Shown here: piece by piece, positions 1 to 8,419 of the stretch
How the letters are laid out: the number at the start of each line of letters is the position of its first letter
How positions within the stretch are numbered: position 1 is the first letter of the stretch
NCBI RefSeq assembly: GCF_004025535.1
Contig: NZ_QJRG01000047.1
Span: forward strand, 868,001-932,000
Direction of reading: 5' to 3'
DNA: 64,000 bases
From: Pseudomonas alkylphenolica
GTDB lineage: Bacteria > Pseudomonadota > Gammaproteobacteria > Pseudomonadales > Pseudomonadaceae
Translations under genes and position numbers: made by a program
The notes under the pieces: model-generated
Database searches by the model: none
The model's input: only the letters and a program-made list of their open reading frames with translations
What the model was told of the DNA's origin: nothing

Positions 1-633
1 GCCCACCCGCAATGTGGCGTGCTTGGTGTTCGGCTGGTGGGGCGCGACGGTGATCTGCAACCCAGTTGCCGCTATTTCCCGACGCCATTGAATGTCTTCG
101 TTTCACGGACCGGGCTGGGGCGCTTTTTCCCCGGGCTGAAAATGGTCGACGAAATGGACTGGGGGCACGACGCGGTGCGCGAGTGTGACTGGTTGCCCGG
201 TTGCTTCTACCTGGTGCGCCGTGAAGTGCTCGACCAGGTGGGGTTGTTCGACCCGCGGTATTTTCTCTATTACGAAGAAGTGGATCACTGCAAGCGGGTC
301 AAGGAAGCGGGCTGGAAAGTGGTGTTTTACCCGCACACCACCGTCGTGCATATCGGCGGTGAAAGCTCCAAGTCGGTCGCTGAACTGGAGGCAGCCAGCC
401 GGCAAATATCGTCCTACCAGATTGAAAGCGAACTCCTGTACTTCCGAAAGCATCACGGCGTGCCGGGCCTGGCCTTGCATATGTTTCTGGTCAATCTGGG
501 CGATCTGGTGCTGGCACTCAAGGCACTGCTCAAAGGCCGTGGATGGGGTGCCATCCAGGCGTGCTGGCGTCATAGCCGAGCCACCTGGACATCGCTGCTC
601 GGCACCCAGTTTGCGCGTCAACCCACACGGTAG
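1..633 (+). CDS. Glycosyltransferase family 2, rhamnosyltransferase-like (5' end outside window)
   Basis: The reading frame is open from base 1, so the start lies left of the window and the GTG at 19 is internal. About 210 C-terminal residues are visible. They begin with a block ending GVLGVRLVGRDGDLQPSCR, typical of WbbL-like GT2 enzymes, and contain EVDHCKRVKEAGWKV and a HIGGESS block, the acceptor-side motifs of this subfamily. Such enzymes move a nucleotide-activated sugar to a lipid-linked glycan at the inner face of the cytoplasmic membrane. The acetyltransferase gene starts 8 bases downstream, so it is part of the same operon. The gene order that follows matches, from memory, P. putida PP_3135 to PP_3142 (pea cluster). 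The sugar specificity cannot be read. Confidence 0.88.
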   Translation, partial: AHPQCGVLGVRLVGRDGDLQPSCRYFPTPLNVFVSRTGLGRFFPGLKMVDEMDWGHDAVRECDWLPGCFYLVRREVLDQVGLFDPRYFLYYEEVDHCKRVKEAGWKVVFYPHTTVVHIGGESSKSVAELEAASRQISSYQIESELLYFRKHHGVPGLALHMFLVNLGDLVLALKALLKGRGWGAIQACWRHSRATWTSLLGTQFARQPTR

Positions 634-641
634 GTGAAACC

Positions 642-1175
642 ATGTTCGACAACATCAAGGCGGACTTGCGGGCGCACGGTGGTGACTGGGGGGCGCAGGG
701 ATTCTGGGCATTGCTGGTGTACCGCTTCGGGCGCTGGCGCTACGGCGTGCGCCCGGCCTTGCTGCGCAAGCTGCTGTCGTTTGTCTACAAGGTGTTGTTC
801 AAATTCGTGCAGATCCTCACGGGGATCGAGTTGCCGTGCGAAGTGGAAATCGGCAAGAACTTTGTCATCGACCACTTCGGCGGCATTGTCATCAGTGGCT
901 ATGCGCGATTCGGCGATGACTGCCGTATCCGCAACGGCGTGGTGGTGGGCCTGAAGAACGTGAGCGAGCCCATAGCGCCGGTGTTCGGCAACAACGTTGA
1001 CATCGGCACCGGGGCGAAGGTGCTGGGCAACATTCGGATTGGCAACAATGTCGTGATCGGTGCAAACGCGGTGGTGTTGATCGATGTGCCGGACGACTCG
1101 GTGGCGGTCGGCGTGCCGGCGACAGTCAAGGCGCGAAAGCACAACGAACAGCTGCAATACCCTGAGTCAGCCTGA
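642..1175 (+). CDS. Serine O-acetyltransferase-like hexapeptide acyltransferase of the exopolysaccharide cluster
   Basis: The protein has 177 residues. The N-terminal half is helical and the C-terminal half is a left-handed beta-helix of hexapeptide repeats (from about residue 65: VEIGKN, IDHFGG, VISGYA, later GNNVDIGTGAKVLGN and IRIGNNVVIGANAVV), ending in the VPATV block common to CysE-like enzymes. It should transfer an acetyl group from acetyl-CoA. In this operon the target is more likely a sugar or lipid-linked repeat unit than free serine, because the cluster is otherwise devoted to polysaccharide; this is inference. The start ATG has a TAGGTGA ribosome binding site, and the gap to the upstream glycosyltransferase is 8 bases. 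Confidence 0.85.
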   Translation: MFDNIKADLRAHGGDWGAQGFWALLVYRFGRWRYGVRPALLRKLLSFVYKVLFKFVQILTGIELPCEVEIGKNFVIDHFGGIVISGYARFGDDCRIRNGVVVGLKNVSEPIAPVFGNNVDIGTGAKVLGNIRIGNNVVIGANAVVLIDVPDDSVAVGVPATVKARKHNEQLQYPESA

Positions 1176-1226
1176 AGGTTGTCGCGGTGAACCGGATGCT
1201 CCGTTGAATGCAGGTGGGTGAGGCAC

Positions 1227-2204
1227 ATGGTGACTGGGATCGGCGTTGTGGTGATCGGTCGAAACGAAGGCCAGCGGCTGGAGCGATGCCTGGCGTCTGT
1301 GGTCGGTGCGGCGGATGTGGTGGTGTATGTCGACTCGGGCTCCACTGACGGTTCTGCACAGCGTGCCCGCGAACGCGGGGTGCAGGTGCTGGCGCTGGAC
1401 ATGACCCGACCCTTCACCGCAGCGCGGGCGCGCAATGAAGGGTTTGCCTGTTTGCAGCGCGCGTTGCCCGATTTGCGTTACGTGCAGTTTGTCGACGGTG
1501 ACTGCGAGGTGGTCGACGGATGGCTGGCCACGGCGCAGGCATTCCTGGCGGCACACCCTGAAGTGGCGGTGGTGTGTGGGCGGCGCCGCGAGCGCTTTCC
1601 GCATCGCTCGGTCTACAACCTCTTGTGTGACCTGGAGTGGGACACGCCGGTCGGCGAGGCCAAGGCCTGCGGCGGCGATGCATTGATGCGCGCGGACGCT
1701 TTCGCGGCGGTGTCGGGTTTTCGCCCGGGCCTGATTGCCGGTGAAGAGCCCGAGCTGTGCGTGCGCCTGCGTGCCGGTGGCTGGAAAGTGTGGCGACTGG
1801 CACAAGAAATGACCTTGCACGATGCCGCGATCACCCGCTTCAGCCAGTGGTGGCAACGCAGCCTGCGCGCAGGCTATGCCTTCGCCGAAGGTGCTGCGCT
1901 GCACGGCGCAGCCCCCGAGCATCATTGGCAGCGGGAGTCGCGTCGGGCCTGGACCTGGGGCCTGGGTGTGCCGTTGGCGATAGTGCTGGCCAGCACCCTG
2001 CTGGGGGGCTGGGCGCTGTTACTGCTGTTGATCTACCCGTTGCAGGCCATTCGCCTGGCCCGTCGTGGCGCCAGGTCGGCGCGGGAGAACTGGCTGCAAG
2101 CGGTGTTCCTGGTGCTGGGCAAGTTTCCCGAAATGCTTGGGCAGGTGAAGTTCCTGTTGAACAGATTCGGTGCCGGCAAAACGGCATTGATCGAGTACAA
2201 GTGA
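1227..2204 (+). CDS. Glycosyltransferase family 2 with C-terminal membrane segment
   Basis: A GT2 (GT-A fold) enzyme of about 325 residues. The start IGVVVIGRNEGQRL is the nucleotide-sugar binding strand, VDSGSTDGS is the first acidic motif, and FVDGDCEVV holds the DxD-like metal-binding site. Further on are ACGGDALMR and GEEPELCVRLR, the acceptor-side ED motif. A strongly hydrophobic stretch near residues 245-275 should anchor it in the inner membrane. I chose the ATG at 1227 because an AGGTGG lies about 9 bases upstream; an in-frame GTG at 1218 is the alternative. It sits between the acetyltransferase and a DUF535 gene in one operon. The transferred sugar is unknown. Confidence 0.85.
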   Translation: MVTGIGVVVIGRNEGQRLERCLASVVGAADVVVYVDSGSTDGSAQRARERGVQVLALDMTRPFTAARARNEGFACLQRALPDLRYVQFVDGDCEVVDGWLATAQAFLAAHPEVAVVCGRRRERFPHRSVYNLLCDLEWDTPVGEAKACGGDALMRADAFAAVSGFRPGLIAGEEPELCVRLRAGGWKVWRLAQEMTLHDAAITRFSQWWQRSLRAGYAFAEGAALHGAAPEHHWQRESRRAWTWGLGVPLAIVLASTLLGGWALLLLLIYPLQAIRLARRGARSARENWLQAVFLVLGKFPEMLGQVKFLLNRFGAGKTALIEYK

Positions 2205-2211
2205 GATCCCT

Positions 2212-3198
2212 ATGGCGTTTCGAACGGTAGTGACCAGCGTGCTCACCCTGCAACCCGGCTACTCATTGCGGGCGCTGAACAACAAGTTCAAGTTGGCGGT
2301 ATCGATCGCCAGGGAGTGGCCCGACCTGCGCGCATTCATGCAGCGTATGTCGACGGCGCTGGGGCAAGAGCGGGTTGCCCGGCTTGGCGTCGACAGTATC
2401 GGCATGGTGCAGTGGCCCTACATCAGTAAAGGCTGGCAGGCCCGTGAGCGTCTCGAGACAGTGGCGTCGCACTATGAAATCGTCGCCAGTCGTTTTCCAC
2501 TGCTGTTGTTGCTGGGGCGCGAAGAGCACCTGACCCTCTGTGACCTGTCGCACTACTCCAGTGGCTGCAGCCTGGTCCTGGACCGGCCGATCTGGTTCAA
2601 GCGCGAAGGGGAACTGGTGCTCAATGTGTTCCAGGGTGATTTGCGCGTGGCATCGCTGGCGTTCACATTGAGCCAGTCGCAGGGTGAACTGTGCCTGTTC
2701 ATTGGCGCCGTCCAGGGCATCCACAAAGGCATCGACAGTGAGCGGTCGCTGGAGATCTACCGTGACCTGACCAAGGATTTTGAAGGCCTGCGTCCCAGAA
2801 GTTTTCTGCTCGAAGCGCTCAAGTGCGTGGCGCGCAGGGTGGGGGCGGCGCGGATCTACGCCGTCGGTGATGAATTTCGCCATCACCGCCATGCGTATTT
2901 CGGCGTGGACAAGGGCCAGGACCTTGCCGCCAATTACGACACCATCTGGCTGGAGCATGGCGCTACAGCGTCGCCGCGCGAAGGCTTCTTCGCCATTCCC
3001 CTGGAATCGTCCCGGCGCGCGGCCGACGACATTGCCGCGAAGAAACGCGCGATGTACCGACGCCGTCACGCACTGCTCGATGACGTGTTTGCGCATATCG
3101 AGGCGGCTTTACCTGGCGCGGATGGCGACAAGCCGTTGCCGATGCCCCTTCAGCAGCTGGAAAGCAGCCTGCAACTGCAACAGGACACCTCGTCATAG
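2212..3198 (+). CDS. DUF535 (VirK/YbjX family) protein in exopolysaccharide cluster
   Basis: A 328-residue soluble protein without signal peptide. The central part (about residues 75-260: HYEIVASRFPLL, LVLNVFQGDLRVASLAFTL, LFIGAVQGIHKG, RPRSFLLEALKCVA, YAVGDEFRHHRH) matches the DUF535 family that includes Shigella VirK and E. coli YbjX. The biochemical role of the family is not settled; members are linked to envelope or surface-structure functions. The start lies 7 bases after the upstream glycosyltransferase stop, so it is co-transcribed with the polysaccharide genes and probably helps synthesis or surface display of the polymer. I recall an uncharacterised protein at this place in the P. 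putida pea cluster. Confidence 0.75.
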   Translation: MAFRTVVTSVLTLQPGYSLRALNNKFKLAVSIAREWPDLRAFMQRMSTALGQERVARLGVDSIGMVQWPYISKGWQARERLETVASHYEIVASRFPLLLLLGREEHLTLCDLSHYSSGCSLVLDRPIWFKREGELVLNVFQGDLRVASLAFTLSQSQGELCLFIGAVQGIHKGIDSERSLEIYRDLTKDFEGLRPRSFLLEALKCVARRVGAARIYAVGDEFRHHRHAYFGVDKGQDLAANYDTIWLEHGATASPREGFFAIPLESSRRAADDIAAKKRAMYRRRHALLDDVFAHIEAALPGADGDKPLPMPLQQLESSLQLQQDTSS

Positions 3199-3245
3199 CT
3201 GCCCACGTCAGGGCTTGAATAACGCTGGTAACAAGTTGGGACGCC

Positions 3246-4448
3246 ATGCGCATAGCTTATTTCATCAATCAGTACCCGAAGGTCAGCCACAGCTTTATCC
3301 GCCGCGAGATTCTGGCGTTGGAGCGTCAGGGCATCGAGGTTCAACGCATTGCCTTGCGCGGCTGGGATGCCGAGTTGCAAGACGCTGAGGATATCGCTGA
3401 ACAGGGGAAAACCCGTTACGTGCTGCAAGGCGGCGTCAAAGGCCTGTTAACGCCGACGTTGCAGGTGCTGCGCGCGCAGCCACGGCGGTTCTTTTCGACC
3501 CTGTGGCTGGCGCTGCGCATGGGCCGGCGCGCTGATCGTCCCTGGCCCTACCACCTGGTGTATCTGGCCGAAGCGTGCCGGGTGGTGCAGTGGTTGCAGG
3601 CGTCTGAGGTCAAACATGTGCATGCACACTTCGGCACCAACTCGACCGAAGTGGTGATGCTTGCCAATGCGCTCGGTGGGCCTGCCTTCAGTTTTACCGT
3701 GCATGGCCCGGAAGAGTTCGACAAACCGCAGTTTCTGCATGTAGGGGAAAAGGTCCGGCGCGCAGCCTTTGTCGCGGCGGTCAGTTCCTACGGGCGTAGC
3801 CAGCTGTTTCGCTGGGTGGCGCATAGACACTGGGCCAAGGTGAAAGTGGTGCATTGCGGCCTGGAGCGCGCCTTTCACGAGGTGCCCGCGGTGCCGGCAC
3901 CGGCAGCGCCGCGCCTGGTGTGCGTGGGACGTTTGTGCGAGCAGAAGGGGCAGTTGCTGCTGATTGAAGCGGCGCGGATACTCGCAGCCCAGGCGTTGAC
4001 GTTCGAGCTGGTGCTGGCGGGTGATGGCGAGATGCGCGAAGAAATCCAGGCACTGATCGTGCGCTACGGTTTGCAGGCTCATGTGCGCATCACCGGCTGG
4101 ATCAGCAGTGGGCAGGTGCGCGAAGAGATCCTTGCCGCCCGTGCCTTGGTGCTGCCGAGCTTTGCCGAAGGCCTGCCGGTGGTGATCATGGAGGCCATGG
4201 CCTTGCGCCGTCCGGTACTGACGACCTATGTCGCCGGTATTCCCGAACTGGTGCACCCGGGTGAAAACGGCTGGCTGTTCCCGGCCGGTGCCGTGGAGGA
4301 ACTGGCGGCGGCAATGGCTGACTGCCTGGCGCAGCCGGTCGAGGCGTTGCAGCGCATGGGCGAGGCGGCGTATCAGCGCGTGTTGCAACGGCACGATATC
4401 GATACCGAAGCGGCCAAGCTGGCCAGCTACTTCAAGGCATCGGCATGA
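3246..4448 (+). CDS. Glycosyltransferase family 4 (GT-B fold)
   Basis: A 400-residue GT-B glycosyltransferase. The N-terminal domain begins MRIAYFINQYPKVSHSFIR with acceptor-side HVHAHFGTNS and FTVHGPEEFD; the C-terminal nucleotide-sugar domain has LVCVGRLCEQKG and the EGLPVVIMEAMA box, which holds the E-x7-E motif of GT4 enzymes. It is cytoplasmic or peripheral at the inner membrane and should add one sugar, with retention of configuration, to the lipid-linked repeat unit. The stop overlaps the start of the next glycosyltransferase by 4 bases (ATGA), which shows translational coupling. A gap of 47 bases separates it from the DUF535 gene. Confidence 0.88.
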   Translation: MRIAYFINQYPKVSHSFIRREILALERQGIEVQRIALRGWDAELQDAEDIAEQGKTRYVLQGGVKGLLTPTLQVLRAQPRRFFSTLWLALRMGRRADRPWPYHLVYLAEACRVVQWLQASEVKHVHAHFGTNSTEVVMLANALGGPAFSFTVHGPEEFDKPQFLHVGEKVRRAAFVAAVSSYGRSQLFRWVAHRHWAKVKVVHCGLERAFHEVPAVPAPAAPRLVCVGRLCEQKGQLLLIEAARILAAQALTFELVLAGDGEMREEIQALIVRYGLQAHVRITGWISSGQVREEILAARALVLPSFAEGLPVVIMEAMALRRPVLTTYVAGIPELVHPGENGWLFPAGAVEELAAAMADCLAQPVEALQRMGEAAYQRVLQRHDIDTEAAKLASYFKASA

Positions 4449-5632
4449 TTACCTTACTGGCTTGGCTGCTGGGCGCAGTGGCAGTGCTCCTGCTGCTGCC
4501 GGTACTGGTGCTGTTTGCGCAGGTGCTGCTGGCCTGTCTGCCTGCGCGCGCCCAGGCTCCGCTGCAAGGTCCGCGTGGGCGGGTGGCGGTGTTGGTACCT
4601 GCACATAACGAGGCCTCGATCATCGGCGCGACACTTGCCAGTGTTGGCGCGCAGTTGCACGAAGGCGACCGGCTGTTGGTGGTCGCCGACAACTGTTCCG
4701 ACGACACCGCTGCATTGGCTCGCGCAGCGGGTGCCGAGGTGGTGGAGCGCAGCAATGATCAACAGCGAGGCAAGGGGTATGCGCTGGACTTTGGCGTAAG
4801 GCATCTGGCAGCGGATGCACCGGATGTCGTCATCATCGTCGATGCCGACTGCCAGCTGGGCGAGGGGGCCATTGACCACCTGGCGCGCCGCTGCAGTCAG
4901 GTTGCGCGGCCAGTGCAAGCTCTCTACCTGATGCGTGCGCCTGCCGGTGCCGGGTTGAAAGTACAGATTGCCGAGTTTGCCTGGCGGGTGAAAAACCTCG
5001 TGCGGCCACGCGGTTGGGCACGGCTGGGTTGGCCTTGCCAGTTGATGGGGTCGGGCATGGCATTTGCCTGGCGTGACCTGGCGCGGGTCAATCTGGCCAC
5101 GGGGCACCTGGTCGAAGACCTGAAACTGGGCCTGGACTTCTGCGCCAACGGCAAGCCGCCGCTGTTCTGCCCGCAGGCACAGGTGGTCAGTTATTTCCCT
5201 GGCAGCGACGAAGGCCTGAAGAGTCAGCGCACGCGCTGGGAGCATGGTCATCTGGGGGTCCTGTTGGCCGATGCGCCGGCGCTGATCGTGGCATCGATTG
5301 CCCGGCGCCAATGGCACCTGTTGGCCATGACCATTGACCTGATGGTGCCGCCGCTGGCGCTGCTGGTGTTGGCGTTGGTAGGCATCTTCAGCCTTGCATG
5401 GCTGGCGTGTCTGCTGTTCGAGGTAATGGTGCCCGCATTGATAGCCACCGTTGCAATGGCGCTGCTGGGCACTGCGGTGTTACTGGCGTGGAGCCGGTTC
5501 TCCCGCGACGTGATCGCATTTTCGGTGCTGATGTATGCACCGTTCTACGCGCTGAAAAAAATTCCGTTGTACCTGGGCTTCCTGATCAAACGCCAGGTTG
5601 AATGGGTGCGCTCGAAAAGGGATGAAAGCTAA
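4445..5632 (+). CDS. Membrane glycosyltransferase family 2, processive-synthase-like
   Basis: The 395-residue protein has an N-terminal membrane helix (residues 1-30), a GT2 domain with VLVPAHNEASIIG, VVADNCSDDT and IIVDADCQLG, then HLVEDLKLGLD and QRTRWEHGH. Together these give the D, D, D/ED, QxxRW pattern of membrane glycan synthases. Three or more hydrophobic helices follow (about residues 290-375), as in enzymes that push a growing glycan across the membrane. It overlaps the previous gene by 4 bases and its TAA stop overlaps the next ATG by one base. Whether it really polymerises or adds one sugar cannot be decided from sequence alone. Confidence 0.87.
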   Translation: MITLLAWLLGAVAVLLLLPVLVLFAQVLLACLPARAQAPLQGPRGRVAVLVPAHNEASIIGATLASVGAQLHEGDRLLVVADNCSDDTAALARAAGAEVVERSNDQQRGKGYALDFGVRHLAADAPDVVIIVDADCQLGEGAIDHLARRCSQVARPVQALYLMRAPAGAGLKVQIAEFAWRVKNLVRPRGWARLGWPCQLMGSGMAFAWRDLARVNLATGHLVEDLKLGLDFCANGKPPLFCPQAQVVSYFPGSDEGLKSQRTRWEHGHLGVLLADAPALIVASIARRQWHLLAMTIDLMVPPLALLVLALVGIFSLAWLACLLFEVMVPALIATVAMALLGTAVLLAWSRFSRDVIAFSVLMYAPFYALKKIPLYLGFLIKRQVEWVRSKRDES

Positions 5633-6402
5633 TGAGCACGATGACAGCGCAACAAAGCTGGAAAGCCATCATCGGTAAGCTCCGCGTGATCGGCGACAGC
5701 GCTGAAGAGCGACGCTTGCTGGAAACATTGGCCACGCCTGAACGGGCCACCGTGCTGGGCTTCGTCAATGCCCACGCCATGAACCTGGTGGCCAGCAACA
5801 GGCAATACGGCGAGGCGTTGTTGGCGGCCGACGTGTTGTTACGCGACGGTGCCGGTATGAAGATCCTGTATCGCCGACTGGGGCTGGCGCCGGGCCTGAA
5901 CATGAACGGCACAGACCTGATTCCCAAATTGCTGGCGGCGTTCAAGGGACGGCGCGTCGCATTCTGGGGTACTGAAGAGCCCTACCTGAGTCAGGCGGCA
6001 GAGCGCAGCGAAGCCTTGTTCGGCGTGCAGGTGGTCTCGGTGCATCACGGATTTGCCGAGGCGCAGACCTACCTCGACCTTGCCCGGCAGTGGCAGCCGG
6101 AACTGATCGTACTCGGCATGGGCATGCCCAAGCAGGAGGACGTTGCGGCCAGGCTGGCCAGCACTGATACGCCATGCCTGATCATCTGCGGCGGGGCGAT
6201 CCTGGATTTTCTCGGCGGCAAGGTCACGCGGGCGCCACAGTGGTTGCGCCAACTGGGGGGCGAGTGGGTCTACCGGTTGATCAGAGAGCCGAAGCGCTTG
6301 TTCATGCGCTATGTCGTCGGCAACCCGGTGTTCCTGGCACGCACCTTGTTGTGCTCCAAAGCCACGGCGCAGGACACCCCCGGTACACCACGAGGTCGCT
6401 GA
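5632..6402 (+). CDS. WecG/TagA/CpsF family glycosyltransferase (GT26)
   Basis: A 256-residue protein of the WecG/TagA/CpsF family. Diagnostic blocks are GFVNAHAMNL near the start, LLRDGAGMK (the family Asp region), NMNGTDLIPKLL, RVAFWGTEEPYL, IVLGMGMPKQE and APQWLRQLGGEWVYRL near the end. The family transfers an N-acetylmannosamine or related sugar to a polyprenyl-pyrophosphate-linked sugar at the inner membrane. It is the last gene of the contiguous operon and is coupled to the upstream gene by a TAATG overlap. The downstream initiating sugar transferase stands apart behind a 526-base gap. Confidence 0.9.
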   Translation: MSTMTAQQSWKAIIGKLRVIGDSAEERRLLETLATPERATVLGFVNAHAMNLVASNRQYGEALLAADVLLRDGAGMKILYRRLGLAPGLNMNGTDLIPKLLAAFKGRRVAFWGTEEPYLSQAAERSEALFGVQVVSVHHGFAEAQTYLDLARQWQPELIVLGMGMPKQEDVAARLASTDTPCLIICGGAILDFLGGKVTRAPQWLRQLGGEWVYRLIREPKRLFMRYVVGNPVFLARTLLCSKATAQDTPGTPRGR

Positions 6403-6928
6403 CAGCGACGGCTGTTTCAGACCAAGGGTACGTCCGAATCCGCCAAATGCTAGGGCAGGGGTGAATCCGTCCGCGCGGGTTGTCCGGTACTGCTACAGTG
6501 ATATCAACCGCGCCTGTACGTTGGGTAGATCCCCGAACTGGCGGCGGCATCAGTCTTTTGAGCGCGTGCCCGGTGCCGGGATGTGCGTCTCGAGTCGTTG
6601 ATAGATCAGGGGAGGATCTTGCTCTATGCATGGATTATCACTCCATTGTCGACATCGACATGGCTTGACTGCGCGCCTGGCAGTGCTGGCTTCGCCACGT
6701 GCGTTTCGAACAAGCCGGCGCGGTATCACCCAGGTCCGGCGCGGTATCGGGCCCCTATCTCTACTCATTTCATCGAGGCACACGCCGGGCCGGTGCATTG
6801 GCGTGCGCTCAGGGTATTGCGCGGGTCGGTAGGCGTTTGTTGAAGGGGTTTGCGTACGTTAGCGGTTGGTTTTTGGCGTATCTGTCTGATGGGAAGCGTT
6901 TGGTATCTCAAATTGATGAGGTCTGACA
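6403..6928 (+). other. 526-base non-coding gap inside exopolysaccharide cluster
   Basis: I see no convincing gene here: the short open frames overlap each other, have no recognisable protein motif and no good ribosome binding site. The gap separates the WecG-like gene from the initiating sugar transferase on the same strand and so probably holds a promoter or a long leader. The visible structure is a 13-base direct repeat at 6715-6727 and 6736-6748. The ribosome binding site of the following gene is the GAGG shortly before 6929. No clear terminator with a T-run was found. Confidence 0.55.
6715..6748. repeat. Two exact 13-base direct repeats, 21 bases apart
   Basis: CCGGCGCGGTATC occurs at 6715-6727 and again at 6736-6748. 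The 21-base start-to-start distance is two helical turns, so both copies face the same side of the DNA, as expected for paired regulator sites. They lie about 180-215 bases upstream of the sugar transferase start. The regulator is unknown. Confidence 0.5.
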
Positions 6929-8353
6929 ATGGTGTTCGAACCCCGAAGCAGCCGTTCCTTGCTCCAGCGCAGAAGCAGCGTGAGTAACGCCATTCAGGCG
7001 GGCCTCGACGGGATTGCTGTGATCGGTGTGGCCTGGTACCTGATCTATGACCAGATCGGCTACATCACTTCCGATTACGTGATCATGCTGCTGTTGCTGA
7101 TTGGTGCGCTGGCGGTTATTTACGACCATTACGCGATTTACCGCAGCAATGTCGGGCTTTCCATCAAGGCGTTCCGGCTGTTCAAGGCCTGGTCGGCGAC
7201 GTTCTGTTTCCTGGTGGTCATGGCGTTTCTGACCAAACAGAGCGAGAAGTACTCGCGACTGCTGGTGGGGGAACTGTTTGTCATCGGCTACTTCGTGCAG
7301 CTGTTCCTGCACTTTGCCGTGCGTGAGGTGCAGAAGCGCTTCATGGCGCACGCCTACCGACTGGAAAACGCACTGATCATTGGCGCCGGGGATCTGGCCA
7401 ACTTCCTTCAGCAAAAAATCAGCAACAACCCCTGGTTTGGTGAGCGTATCGTCGGCTGTGTGCTGATCGGCGACGGCGAGGAAAACGGCCGCGACAACCC
7501 CGATGGCAAGCAGCGCCTGTCGGTGTTGGGGCATATCGCCGACCTTGACGAAATTGTCGCGCAGCACGCCATTCGTACCGTGTACCTGGTCACGCCGCTC
7601 AGCGGCTCCGAGGTGATCAACGAGGTGTACCTGAAACTTCTCGACAAGTGCATTTCCGTTAACTGGGTGCCCGACATCTTTTCCCTGCGGCTGATCAACC
7701 ACAGTGTGCGTGAAATCGCCGGCATTCCCGTGCTCACCTTGTCGGAAACGCCGCTGACCGGCATGAGCCTGTTTCTCAAGAACCTCGAAGACCGGGTGCT
7801 GGCCGCGCTGATCCTGCTGTGTGCATCGCCGGTACTGCTGACGATCGCCCTCATCATCAAGCTCGACAGCCCCGGGCCGGTGTTCTTCCGCCAGGAACGC
7901 ATGGGCTGGACAGGCGAGGCTTTTCGCATCTGGAAGTTTCGCAGCATGCACGTCCATCAACCCGAAGGCGGGGTGGTCAGACAGGCGCAGAAGCATGATC
8001 CGCGCCTGACCCGGGTCGGCGCCTTCATTCGCCGCACCAGCCTCGACGAACTGCCTCAGCTGTTCAATGTGTTGACGGGCGAGATGTCGCTGGTAGGGCC
8101 GCGTCCGCATGCGCTGCAGCACGACACCCAGTACTCGCAGGAGATCGTTGATTACTTCGCCCGCCACAACATCAAGCCGGGCATGACCGGCCTGGCCCAG
8201 GTGCGGGGCTTCCGGGGCGAAACCAAGGACATCGAGCAGATGATCCAGCGGGTTGATTCCGATATCGAGTACATCAACAACTGGTCGCTGTGGCTCGACT
8301 TCGTCATTCTGGTGCGCACGTTGAATGCGTTCACCGGCAAGCATGCTTATTGA
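6929..8353 (+). CDS. Undecaprenyl-phosphate glucose phosphotransferase (initiating sugar transferase)
   Basis: The 474-residue protein starts the repeat unit by moving a hexose-1-phosphate from UDP-sugar to undecaprenyl phosphate. Four to five membrane helices come first (residues about 20-140), then a CoA_binding_3-type Rossmann domain (ALIIGAGDLANFLQQ, residues 150-260), then the bacterial sugar transferase domain (residues 285-474) with DSPGPVFFRQERMGW, RIWKFRSM, the catalytic RTSLDELPQLFNVL, MSLVGPRPHAL and KPGMTGLAQVRGFRGE. Length and order match WcaJ/PssY-type polyisoprenyl-phosphate hexose-1-phosphate transferases. It corresponds in position to PP_3142 of the pea cluster. It ends just before a strong bidirectional terminator. 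Confidence 0.93.
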   Translation: MVFEPRSSRSLLQRRSSVSNAIQAGLDGIAVIGVAWYLIYDQIGYITSDYVIMLLLLIGALAVIYDHYAIYRSNVGLSIKAFRLFKAWSATFCFLVVMAFLTKQSEKYSRLLVGELFVIGYFVQLFLHFAVREVQKRFMAHAYRLENALIIGAGDLANFLQQKISNNPWFGERIVGCVLIGDGEENGRDNPDGKQRLSVLGHIADLDEIVAQHAIRTVYLVTPLSGSEVINEVYLKLLDKCISVNWVPDIFSLRLINHSVREIAGIPVLTLSETPLTGMSLFLKNLEDRVLAALILLCASPVLLTIALIIKLDSPGPVFFRQERMGWTGEAFRIWKFRSMHVHQPEGGVVRQAQKHDPRLTRVGAFIRRTSLDELPQLFNVLTGEMSLVGPRPHALQHDTQYSQEIVDYFARHNIKPGMTGLAQVRGFRGETKDIEQMIQRVDSDIEYINNWSLWLDFVILVRTLNAFTGKHAY

Positions 8354-8364
8354 ATGACACGCCT

Positions 8365-8397
8365 TGGAATCCCGGGACACCAGACCCCGGGATTCCA
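8365..8397. terminator. Bidirectional terminator hairpin
   Basis: A perfect 12-base-pair stem (TGGAATCCCGGG at 8365-8376 with its complement at 8386-8397) and a 9-base loop lie between two converging genes, the sugar transferase ending at 8353 and the RidA-like gene ending at 8420. A TTTTT run follows about ten bases after the hairpin on the + strand. Confidence 0.85.
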
Positions 8398-8419
8398 TGA
8401 CGGACGTTTTTGCCCAGGG

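Noticed and set aside
6816..6870. JUMPstart/ops (RfaH) element upstream of the sugar transferase
   Set aside because: Only GGTAG is shared with the ops consensus; the rest does not match.
6583..6926. Several short genes in the 526-base polysaccharide spacer
   Set aside because: Frames overlap one another, lack ribosome binding sites and show no conserved protein pattern.
6908..8398. 496-codon antisense frame opposite the sugar transferase gene
   Set aside because: The + strand frame has complete catalytic motifs; the antisense translation is low-complexity and matches nothing recognisable.
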